A stretch of DNA of 11,118 bases from an uncultured Bacteroidales bacterium. Its GTDB lineage: Bacteria; Bacteroidota; Bacteroidia; Bacteroidales; Muribaculaceae. The stretch covers positions 1 to 11,118 of the forward strand of contig CAMWQZ010000012.1 of assembly GCA_947176515.1 (NCBI GenBank), given 5' to 3'. The first letter of the stretch is position 1, and every line of letters starts with the position of its first letter. Below the pieces are notes generated by a model. That model did no database searches, was not told the DNA's origin, and was given only the letters and a program-made list of their open reading frames with translations. Below are positions 1 through 9,000 of the stretch, in pieces. The position numbers were made by a program, and so were the translations under genes.

Positions 1-2
1 AA

Positions 3-37
3 ATTGTGCATTGTGCATCGTGAATTGTGCATTGAAT
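3..37. repeat. Heptanucleotide tandem repeat upstream of the CE1 gene
   Basis: Five consecutive 7-base units can be read: ATTGTGC, ATTGTGC, ATCGTGA, ATTGTGC, ATTGAAT. Three are identical and two are degenerate. The array starts almost at the window edge, so it may be longer. It ends five bases before the putative -7 box of the esterase gene and therefore covers the promoter's upstream half. Its function is not known. Confidence 0.75.
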
Positions 38-40
38 TAA

Positions 41-1222
<1,182 letters not shown>

Positions 1223-1224
1223 AT

Positions 1225-1273
1225 GAAGAATGAAGAGTGAAGAATGAAGGGTGAAGAATGAAAAATGAAGAAT
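1225..1273. repeat. Seven-copy heptanucleotide tandem repeat after the CE1 gene
   Basis: Seven head-to-tail 7-base units start two bases after the CE1 stop codon: GAAGAAT, GAAGAGT, GAAGAAT, GAAGGGT, GAAGAAT, GAAAAAT, GAAGAAT. Four are identical and three differ by one or two bases. The unit differs from that of the array in front of the gene, but the 7-base period is the same. The right end forms one arm of the inverted repeat at 1257-1313. Confidence 0.85.
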
Positions 1274-1313
1274 GAGTTTGCTTTGAGAGCATTTTCATTC
1301 TTCATTTTTCATT
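1257..1313. terminator. Inverted repeat, probable bidirectional terminator between convergent genes
   Basis: AATGAAAAATGAAGAATGA (1257-1275) is perfectly complementary to 1295-1313, giving a 19-bp AT-rich stem with a 19-base loop. TGCT/AGCA inside the loop can pair further. Its placement between two convergent stop codons (1222 on +, 1335 on -) and the T-rich stretch after the right arm suit transcription termination in both directions. The weak AT-rich stem makes this an inference; it may equally be a repeat with no such role. Confidence 0.55.
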
Positions 1314-1334
1314 TTCTAATTTTTCATTCAAAGA

Positions 1335-1351
1335 TTACGGCAGTGCCGTAA
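1335..1351. repeat. Perfect 17-base palindrome over the last codons of the 328-residue gene
   Basis: TTACGGCAGTGCCGTAA consists of 8-base arms around a single central G, foldable as a 6-bp stem with a 5-base loop. It spans the final four sense codons and TAA stop of the - strand gene. It may contribute to 3' end formation or be chance. Confidence 0.45.
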
Positions 1352-2321
1352 CGGTCAGTGTGCCATCGGGGTTGAGGTGGAAACGGCGTGGGACGCCGTC
1401 AATGTAGGCTCCGTAATCAAAGGTGAGGTCGCTGTCGGCTGTGCGGCAATTGTCAGCTATCGGCTCGCGGAACCATGAGTAAATGCCGTGCCAGTTGAAA
1501 CGATCTCCGGCTTTGACTGGCTGCATGCCTATAATTTTGTGGTAGGTCTTGCTCCAGCTGTTGCCGATGAAGATTATATCATCGTCGCGCACCATGTGGC
1601 GGTCACCGAGCCCGTCGGATGTCATGTGGGTAGCCTGATAGCCGTTTTTAGAGTGCTCGATGAAGGTCGAAAAGCCGGGAGCTGACGCTTTTGTAAACTG
1701 AATCTCGTTGCCTGTGCTTGTTATGGGATAAGTTGTCCACACGTTAAATGCGCCGCCGGGTGTGAGAGTCTCATACTCGTTGACAAACATTGACTGCATG
1801 CCGTAGTAGCGTTCTATCATCTCAGGCGCGCACTGAAATTCGTGCGAAACCTTGACATCAATAGTATTGCCCGAAACGGTATAAACGACATTCTCGAGAG
1901 CTAAATCACTGTCATCCTTTGGGTGGAGGAGTTGATTAGCGACTTCGACGGTAAGAATTTTGCCCTCGACTGTGCAATCGCCATGGAGCTGACGTCCGTC
2001 GACAAAAACCTTAACGTCTGTCGTATGGGCTGAGAGACGGTCGTCATTGACATGATTGCCGCCTGACCAGCCCTTCTGGTCAATCAGAAAGGGGCCTATG
2101 TTGTCGCTCTCGGTGTGATTGACCTCAACGCCGTCGATTGAAACGCTGCTGAAAGTGTACAGCTTGTTTGCCATGCAGTGAGCAAAATCAATGTCGATGT
2201 CGCCCCAAGGTGTCTTCTCGGCGTAAGAGATATTGCCGTCTTTATAAGTAATTGTGGCGGCGTTTGCTGTTGAAGCAACGAAAAGGAGCGCTGTAGCGAT
2301 AAGTTTTGTATTCAAATTCAT
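1335..2321 (-). CDS. Secreted protein of unknown family, tailless paralogue
   Basis: Exported protein of 328 residues with a Sec signal peptide (MNLNTKLIATALLFVASTANA). I do not recognise the family. It aligns along its whole length with the product of the gene just upstream. Shared blocks are CMAN.LYTF near residue 50, SDNIGPFL followed by GGNH near 75-95, RYYGMQSMF.NE near 170, SAPGF.TFIEH..NGYQA near 215, GNSWSKTYHKIIG near 255, and WHGIYSWF.EPI.DNCR plus DLTFDYGAYI.G near 280-315. The invariant His, Glu, Asp, Asn and Trp residues suggest an enzyme or glycan-binding protein with a mostly beta fold, but no known catalytic motif is evident. It ends at the point where its paralogue carries a C-terminal tail. 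Its ATG overlaps the upstream TGA by 4 bases (ATGA), so it is probably translationally coupled as the last gene of the operon. Confidence 0.8.
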   Translation of the reverse strand: MNLNTKLIATALLFVASTANAATITYKDGNISYAEKTPWGDIDIDFAHCMANKLYTFSSVSIDGVEVNHTESDNIGPFLIDQKGWSGGNHVNDDRLSAHTTDVKVFVDGRQLHGDCTVEGKILTVEVANQLLHPKDDSDLALENVVYTVSGNTIDVKVSHEFQCAPEMIERYYGMQSMFVNEYETLTPGGAFNVWTTYPITSTGNEIQFTKASAPGFSTFIEHSKNGYQATHMTSDGLGDRHMVRDDDIIFIGNSWSKTYHKIIGMQPVKAGDRFNWHGIYSWFREPIADNCRTADSDLTFDYGAYIDGVPRRFHLNPDGTLTVTALP

Positions 2322-3505
2322 TTTACGAGAAGTTTAACGGAGTGACCACGCATGTCATTAACGACATATGCTCCTGCAGGGCAAGTGAATGAGCCGGCAC
2401 CACGATGTATAATCTTACCAGAGAGGTCGAAACAGCATGCCTCAGGAGCGTCGTGAGAAATGGTGATTACATTGCCGCTGACGAAGGCAAACTGAGTTGC
2501 GCTATCGACAACAATGTCCTCAATTCCGGCTGTCTGGGTCATATTGCCATCAGCGCCAAGAGTCATCACGACAGGTGCGCCCTCGATATATGCGCCATAT
2601 TCAAATGTGAGGTCATCACCGGCTTCACGACAATTATCAGTTATAGGCTCGCTGAACCACGAATATACGCCGTGCCACGCTGAACGGTCGCCTTTTGTGA
2701 CCGCATGGTCACCAATAAGCTTATGGTAAGACTTGCTATAGCTGTTACCAATGAAAACAACGTCAATATCAGCGACCCATTCGCGGTTGCCGAGGTCCTC
2801 ACGCATCATATATGAAGCCTGATAGCCGTTGGCGTTGTGCTCGATGTAGGTGCAGAAGTTAGGAGCTGACGATTTGGTGATATTGATTTCGTGGCCTACG
2901 CTTGTATCAGTAATTGCGCGCCATGTCGGGATGTCAGTGCCGGGGAGCAAAATTTCAGTCTCGTTGATAAACATAGACTGCATGCCGTAATAGCGCTGAA
3001 CGTTAAGCTTGCTCGGGTGTTCGTAGACGTGTTCGCCAAAAACTTCAATGCTGTTTCCCGAAACGACATAGGTCATATATTCAGTGGCAAACTTCGCGCC
3101 GTCAGAGTAAAACAACTCATTCTCAACGTCAACAGTCAGGACTGAACCGTTGGTGTTGAAAGCTTTTGACATGGGTTGCTCGTCGACCTTGATGCTGTAT
3201 GACACGGTGTTTGCGGTCTTGGTGGTACCAGCGAGATGGTTACCGCCTGCCCAATGGCCATTGACCAGGAAGGGACCGATGTTGTCGCTATACTGAGAGG
3301 AGTTAAGTTCTTTTCCGTTGAGTTTTACGCTATAGAAAGTGTAAAGATTGTTAGCCATACATTTACGGAAATTTATCACGACTTCGTCGCCCCACTCGGT
3401 AGTCTCGGTGAAGGTGAGATTACCAGAGGGTGTTGAAGTGATTTTAGCAGCGTCAGCACCAAAAGATATAAATGCAGCAAGGAGTGGAAAGAGTATTTTT
3501 TTCAT
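2318..3505 (-). CDS. Secreted protein of unknown family with C-terminal sorting-type tail
   Basis: Exported protein of 395 residues. The ATG at 3505 opens a signal peptide (MKKILFPLLAAFISFGADA). A TTG at 3511 in the same frame would overlap the upstream stop codon but adds only two residues, so ATG is preferred. The body, about residues 20-315, is the paralogue of the next gene and shares its motifs (SDNIGPFL, GGNH, RYYGMQSMF, WHGVYSWF.EPI.DNCR). A linker leads to a final segment of about 40 residues, FDLSGKIIHRGAGSF...PAGAYVV...VKLLVK, which has the pattern of a short type IX secretion (Por) C-terminal domain. A CC pair (residues 357-358) opens the tail and one more Cys lies inside it. Only two bases separate its ATG from the upstream stop, and it overlaps the downstream gene by ATGA. 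Function unknown; by context it acts on or binds the same glycan as its neighbours. Confidence 0.8.
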   Translation of the reverse strand: MKKILFPLLAAFISFGADAAKITSTPSGNLTFTETTEWGDEVVINFRKCMANNLYTFYSVKLNGKELNSSQYSDNIGPFLVNGHWAGGNHLAGTTKTANTVSYSIKVDEQPMSKAFNTNGSVLTVDVENELFYSDGAKFATEYMTYVVSGNSIEVFGEHVYEHPSKLNVQRYYGMQSMFINETEILLPGTDIPTWRAITDTSVGHEINITKSSAPNFCTYIEHNANGYQASYMMREDLGNREWVADIDVVFIGNSYSKSYHKLIGDHAVTKGDRSAWHGVYSWFSEPITDNCREAGDDLTFEYGAYIEGAPVVMTLGADGNMTQTAGIEDIVVDSATQFAFVSGNVITISHDAPEACCFDLSGKIIHRGAGSFTCPAGAYVVNDMRGHSVKLLVK

Positions 3506-3507
3506 TA

Positions 3508-4653
3508 TCAATTCTGATTATTAGAGTTGTCAGGAATGAGAGACGGGTTAGAGCGACGGTCTACGATAATACGGGCCAGACGATCCATGATAGCCTGGTT
3601 TTCGGGGCAGGGATTCTCAACGAAGTCGAGTAGAAGATGTGAGCCGGTATAGTAAGCGATAGCGGCGTCAGTGAAAACGTTGTGACGCCAGAAGCCGTCC
3701 ATATAAGCGTTCATGCGGTCGTAAGATGAATTTTCTTTCTGGAAAAGGGCGTTTTCGTCGCACTCAAACTCCATGCCCATGCCGTGCTGACGGGCAAGCG
3801 AACAAGCCTCGTCGATACGCGAGTCGGGGATGTTTTTGCTAAAGAAGTGGTTAGGCTGATGATAGACGATATCGAAGCCGAGGTCGCGCCAGTTTTCGAA
3901 GCCTTTGGCTTTGAAATAAGGAATCCAGACGAATTGGAGACCTTTTTCGTGGATATAAGGAGCGATATGGCGCGTGAAACCGTCAAGATGCCACATATCT
4001 TCGTCGACCCAATAAATGCCCGTAAGCTCGAGATTGTTGAATCCGGCATTGGCAAAGCGATTGGTAAGCTGGTCGAGATACCACTGACATGCAAGCTTAG
4101 CGTCTTCGACATTATCAAAGTCGAGAGCACGGCCGTCGAGAGTGCCCCAGTCTTTTTGATGAGGCAGAGGGGTGGGGAGGGTGATTACAACTTTATGCTT
4201 GAAGCCCGGGTCGCCAATTTCAGCTTTCTGATGCTCGATGCAAGAGTTGAGCGCGTCGAGAGCCTTGCCTTTTTCAAACATGCTGTCGAGGTAACGCTGC
4301 CAGTCTTCCTGACGCGCGTCGCGCTTACCACTATAACCTGGAGCATAGTTGCACTCGGGGAGATCGGCAAATTCAAGAAACAGGTAGCCATCGAAGAGCC
4401 AGTCTTTATGTCCGTCCGCGAACTTATGGACGACGTAAGGTTCAATTTGGTCTTCAGTCCAGGGTATACGCTGGCTGCCGCCCTGATAAATTAATGCGAG
4501 GTCGCGAACCTGATTAATTGAAAAGTTTTTTTCGGTGGACTGCCAAGCCGGTCCCTGATGGGTGTCGGTTTTGGTTTTATCAGAAGTTCCACACGAAGTC
4601 AAGAGGGCGAGTGCAAGGGTAGAGAGGCTGACAGCAAGAAGTTTAAGTTTCAT
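3508..4653 (-). CDS. DUF4855-type lipoprotein
   Basis: Surface or periplasmic lipoprotein of 381 residues. The signal peptide ends in a lipobox LTSC with the lipid-accepting Cys21. The rest matches my memory of the DUF4855 family (Pfam PF16147), which has no activity I can name with confidence: DLALIYQGG (about 51), PYVVHKFADGHKDWLFDGYLFLEF (about 72-95), HKVVITLP (about 153), ELTGIYWVDED (about 209-219), WIPYF (about 243), YHQPNHFF (about 264) and GMGMEFECDE (291-300). Alternating beta strands and acidic residues at strand ends (Asp217/Glu218 and Glu295/Glu297) are consistent with a TIM-barrel glycoside hydrolase, an inference only. It is a paralogue of the 445-residue protein encoded upstream but lacks its tail and has a lipid anchor instead. 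A 93-base gap holding a palindromic repeat separates the two; the next gene follows with only two bases between. Confidence 0.8.
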   Translation of the reverse strand: MKLKLLAVSLSTLALALLTSCGTSDKTKTDTHQGPAWQSTEKNFSINQVRDLALIYQGGSQRIPWTEDQIEPYVVHKFADGHKDWLFDGYLFLEFADLPECNYAPGYSGKRDARQEDWQRYLDSMFEKGKALDALNSCIEHQKAEIGDPGFKHKVVITLPTPLPHQKDWGTLDGRALDFDNVEDAKLACQWYLDQLTNRFANAGFNNLELTGIYWVDEDMWHLDGFTRHIAPYIHEKGLQFVWIPYFKAKGFENWRDLGFDIVYHQPNHFFSKNIPDSRIDEACSLARQHGMGMEFECDENALFQKENSSYDRMNAYMDGFWRHNVFTDAAIAYYTGSHLLLDFVENPCPENQAIMDRLARIIVDRRSNPSLIPDNSNNQN

Positions 4654-4717
4654 CTATTGGGACAAATTTTTATGTTTTTTGTATTTTACGAAGATGTGAC
4701 GCAGTTTTGGAAGGAAA

Positions 4718-4737
4718 GGACGCACCAGGGTGCGTCC
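4718..4737. repeat. GGACGCACC/GGTGCGTCC palindrome, copy 1
   Basis: Nine-base arms (4718-4726 and 4729-4737) enclose two bases. The stem is GC-rich and lies within the 93-base gap between the two DUF4855 genes. The same core recurs at 9482-9523 and 10989-11022, so this is a dispersed REP-like element. It could pause transcription, protect mRNA ends or attenuate the operon. Confidence 0.8.
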
Positions 4738-4746
4738 CTACATTAT

Positions 4747-6084
4747 TTATTTGACGAGGAGTTTCATTGTGCGGCCTTGAATGTCAGAGACGATGTAGAG
4801 TCCGCTTTGACATTGGAAAGAGCCTGCGCCCGTGTAAAGCAGACGACCCGAAACATCGTGGCAGCAAGTGTCGGCGGCGAGGACGATGCGGCCTTCTTCA
4901 GCGTAAGCGATTGGCTCGCGGTTACCGTCGATTATGACCTCGCTCACTCCGGCAGCGTCGCGTTTCGCTTTCTGACGGGCTGAGACGTAGCCGGCCATGC
5001 GGTCGATAGTGGCATGGTCGACAGAGTCAGTGCTCTGGTCCATGTGAATCAAACCCTGTGTGCCGGTATAGTAGGCAACCCCGGCGCGGTCAAATACGCC
5101 CTTTTCGTCGAAAACGTCCATGTAGTCGTTGATGTGTTGATGGAGAATAGGGTTGACACTATGGAGCGCGTTGCTTTTAGCTTGGGTCTCAAATTCGAGC
5201 TCGAGCCCCATGCCGTAGCTTTTGGCTGCATCGACAGTGTTTGTGAGCAAAGAGAAAGGCTTGGTGGCTCCGGAATTGTCGAGGAACGCATAGTTAGGCT
5301 GGATATAGCACATGTCAAAGTTGTAGCCATCCTTCCACTGCGACCAATATTTCTGATTGTCGGTGTAGTAGGGAATCCAGTATGAACGCAGACCTTTAGA
5401 GTGGACATAGTCATTTATTTCGGCCATAATCTCACCATTAGTGAAAAGGCCTTCTTCAATCCAGTAGATGCCTTCGAGGTCGAGATTTTTGAAATTGGCA
5501 GCATCCCATTTAGCGAGGAGTTCATCGATATACCACTTCACAGCATCGATGCGATGGCCGCGAACGTTGAGTGTCAGGTCTTTGCCATCGACTGTACCCC
5601 ACTTTTTGCGAGACCAGTTTCCGTTAGGGAGTTTAGTGGGGGCGCAGCATGTTATAACCACGCGATGGCGCAGCGGTGGCTCGCCGAGTTCAGCTTTTTT
5701 GTCGGTGATGAGCTGGTCGAGGGCATCGAGTTTATAATCTTTTTTGAAATACTCGTCGAGAAGCCACTGCCAGTCAGACTGAAGGGCAGGGTTTTTGCCG
5801 CTGCCGTTGCCATAGGACACGTCGCCGTGAGAAAACTCGAGGAATAAGAAACCATCGAAGAACCAGTCTTCGTGACCGTCGGCATAGACATGGGTCACGT
5901 AGGGACGGAGATGTTCCTTGGTCCACGCAGGGCGATTTGAATTGCCGGCATAGATGAGCGCGAGATCAGAGATTTTGGGGTCGGAGCCGTATTCGTTGAC
6001 ATTTTCGTCAGCCACGGCGTTAACGACAGGCGCCAGAGAAATTGCTGACGCGAGGATTAATTTCTTAAGGCTTATTTTTTTCAT
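4747..6084 (-). CDS. Secreted DUF4855-type protein with C-terminal sorting-type tail
   Basis: Exported protein of 445 residues with a Sec signal peptide (MKKISLKKLILASAISLAPVVNAVA). The main domain, about residues 38-375, is DUF4855-like and shares with the downstream lipoprotein DLALIYAGN, PYVTHVYADGHEDWFFDGFLFLEF, HRVVIT, WGTVDGKDL, LEGIYWIEE (203-211), WIPYY, YIQPNYAF, GMGLELEFE (291-299) and VAYYTGTQG. Glu210/Glu211 and Glu295/Glu297 are the best candidates for catalytic acids if this is a TIM-barrel glycosidase, which I infer rather than know. Residues about 405-445 (CCHDVSGRLLYTGAGSF...SGLYIVSD...MKLLVK) form a short type IX-like sorting tail, nearly superimposable on the tail of the 395-residue protein two genes downstream. 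Its ATG overlaps the GH3 stop codon by 4 bases, indicating co-translation with the GH3 gene. Confidence 0.8.
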   Translation of the reverse strand: MKKISLKKLILASAISLAPVVNAVADENVNEYGSDPKISDLALIYAGNSNRPAWTKEHLRPYVTHVYADGHEDWFFDGFLFLEFSHGDVSYGNGSGKNPALQSDWQWLLDEYFKKDYKLDALDQLITDKKAELGEPPLRHRVVITCCAPTKLPNGNWSRKKWGTVDGKDLTLNVRGHRIDAVKWYIDELLAKWDAANFKNLDLEGIYWIEEGLFTNGEIMAEINDYVHSKGLRSYWIPYYTDNQKYWSQWKDGYNFDMCYIQPNYAFLDNSGATKPFSLLTNTVDAAKSYGMGLELEFETQAKSNALHSVNPILHQHINDYMDVFDEKGVFDRAGVAYYTGTQGLIHMDQSTDSVDHATIDRMAGYVSARQKAKRDAAGVSEVIIDGNREPIAYAEEGRIVLAADTCCHDVSGRLLYTGAGSFQCQSGLYIVSDIQGRTMKLLVK

Positions 6085-9000
6085 TTATTGAGAATTTTTC
6101 TAAGAATTGGCAATAGAGTGTCGCAATATTTGCGGAAACCGATATCGGTGTAGTGATATTCGTCGGATGTTGCGTCGCCGTCTTCGGGTTGAAGATTGAC
6201 TTGCTCGACATAGTAGGTGTTGTCAAGGCCGTTGGCAACCATGCGCTGATAGACTTCGCGGATTGCTTTGTTTTTCAGAGCGACCGTCTCGGTCATTTTC
6301 TGATCCAAGGGAATCGCTGGGAATTTGGGGTCTTCAACGAAGATAATCGGTGTGTCAGGGTGACGGTCACGAAGTATCTTGACAAATTTTTCGGTTTTAT
6401 TGTAGATTTGTTCAGCCGACGAGTTGGGGACGTTGTCCATGATGTAGGCGGCCGCATCGACATCAGCCATCATTTCGGCAATTTCGTAATCGAGTTTGCC
6501 GTTGGCGCTGAAGCCAAGATTGATAAACTCGCAGTCGAGTTCACGCTGGAGGATATTTGAAGCTGCCATGCCGGGACGCGACGCCGTAGCGCCATGAGCA
6601 AGCGATGTGCCATAGATCACGACCGGTTTGCCACGTCGCGGAGATGCAACTTGAGGACGCTCAATTACTGAGCCTTCGTCAATGCCGATTTCGAGCTTGT
6701 CGACCTGGTCGTAGAGCGAAAGATGAATCATGTATTCGCGCATCTTGCCGTCCATGTTGGCAGCGGCTGTCCAATAGGTCGGGTTGCCCATCGGTCTGCC
6801 CGGTCCAAGGTAGCGCCAGGAGCCTTCATCGGTGAGATAATAGAGGTCGAGTCCGCGAGTGCCGAGGTCAGCCATGTGGGTCATGGTGTTATTGAATACG
6901 GTGTTCCACTTCAGGACTATCGTAGGCGAATTACTGCGGAAACGGATGGAGATACCGGCAGAATGCTGGCCGAGCTGATATACTTCGTAACGGGTAACGT
7001 CTTTTTTGAAGGCCGGGATACGCGCATAAGTTGGCAGTGAGTCGGGGTAAACGCGGCCGAGAATCTCAAATTGCGACGCATCGTGCCAAGTGAATTTCTG
7101 TTTGTGTTCCTCGAAAGGATTAATAGTGTTGACAGGCTCAACGGGAGCAAGGATGTTATTGACCTTACGAGTCTTTGCTTTGTTGAGTTTAAATGTTGTT
7201 TCGGCGCGGTAGTCACCGGGGTGACCGCCAAGATGGGCTGTATAAGTGCCGGCATCGGTCACCCATGCTGAAGCAGAATCGTCAAATGACGCCAAGTCAT
7301 TATCGCTAACCGAAATCGTCACGCGCTGGCTTTCGCCGGGCTGCAGCAAGCGAGTTTTCTCGAAACCTCGAAGCTCGGCAACTGGTTTTAGCATTGTCTT
7401 GCTTTCTGGCGCGGAGACATAGAGCGCTACAACCTCCTTGCCGGCGCGGTCGCCGGTATTGGTAACGGTCACAGACAGGTCAGTGCGGTCGCCGTGACGG
7501 CGAGCCGTAGCGTCAGAGTATTCAAACGTTGTATAGCTCAAGCCGTAGCCAAAAGGATAAGCCGTAGCGAGACCGCAAGCGTCGAAGTAGCGGTAGCCGA
7601 CCCATACGTCTTCTTGATATTCGGTATAGTCAAAGTTGCGGCCGCCCTGTTGTCCGAGCCAGGGATAGTTGCGCGACGAAGGATTATGATCATAAGCCAC
7701 CGGGAGTGTCATCGGTAGGCGACCAGAGGGATTAACGCGGCCGGAAATTACATCGGCGATGGCGTCGCCACACTCCTGACCAGGGAACCACGCTAATAGA
7801 ATGGCATCGGGGAGCTCGCTCCAAGACGCAACCTCCATCGCACCACAAACGTTTAGCACAACGATAACAGGTTTGCCGACAGCATGGAAAGCGTCGCACA
7901 CGCGGCGTATCATCTGCTTCTCTGCATAGCTAAGATTATAGTCTCCGTCAAGACCGCGATCAGAGGTTTCGCCTGATTTGCGGCCAATGACTACGACAGC
8001 CGCTTGATTATTGGCGGCCTGCTGGCGCACAAGAGCGGTAGCGCCGTCGATATTCATTTCGGGGATAACCGAGCGGTGATATGAGATTTTCATCCAATCG
8101 GGGCAGTTGGTGACATTGTCGAGCACAGCCTCCTGAGCGGCGATATAGTGGCGATAGACTTCTGCGAGTTGAGGGTTGATAATGTAGCCTGCTTCAGCGA
8201 GACCACGGTCGATGTCGACAATATGGGCTTTGTTAACGTTTGAAGAACCAGTGCCGCCGGCGATTGACTTATAAGCAGTCGAACCGAAGAGTGCAATTTT
8301 TGTCCCAGTGGCGAGCGGAAGGGTTGAATTATTATTTTTCAGCAGAACCATGCTCTCGGCTGCAACTTCTCGCGAAGCAGCTGCGTGGGCTGCGAGGTCA
8401 GGCGCGGTTTTAGTCCAGCCTTTGGCTGTGATAGATTTCGCAACGAGGTTAAGAACGTCGCTTACACAGGCGTCGAGCTGCTTCTCTGACACCTTGCCCG
8501 ATTTGACCGCCTCGATAATTTCCTGAACACGGTCTTCGTTGCCAGGCATAATGAGAGGGCAACGGGCGTTGATGAGCCCGTCGGCAGGACGCCAGACTGT
8601 CCAGTCGGTTAAAGCGAGTCCGTCAAATCCCCACTCGTCGCGTAACAACGTAGTCATCAGTTCGCGGTTAGTCTGGGTCGGCTCGCCGGATATATAATTA
8701 TATGAACCCATGACAGTCCATGGTTTTGCGTCGCGGACAACAATCTCGAACGGGCGAGCGTAAATCTCGCGCAATGCGCGCTGGGTCATGCGCGCGTCGT
8801 TGACCTTTTTGCCAGTCTGCTGATTGTTGGCGATAAAATGCTTTAGGCTCGTGCCGATGCCTCGCGACTGTATGCCCTTGATTAGTTCTGACGCAAGGAC
8901 GCCCGTCAGTAAGGGGTCTTCTGAGTAATACTCGAAGTTTCTGCCGCACAACGGATTTCGCATAATGTTGACGCCCGGTGACAGAATGACGTCGACACCA

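Noticed and set aside
1..37. CRISPR array
   Set aside because: The units are 7 bases and directly adjacent, with no spacers of usual size and no cas genes in the window.
3784..4494. 236-codon open frame on the + strand
   Set aside because: It lies wholly antisense to the well-supported DUF4855 lipoprotein gene, has no signal peptide or recognisable domain, and mirrors the codon pattern of the true gene.
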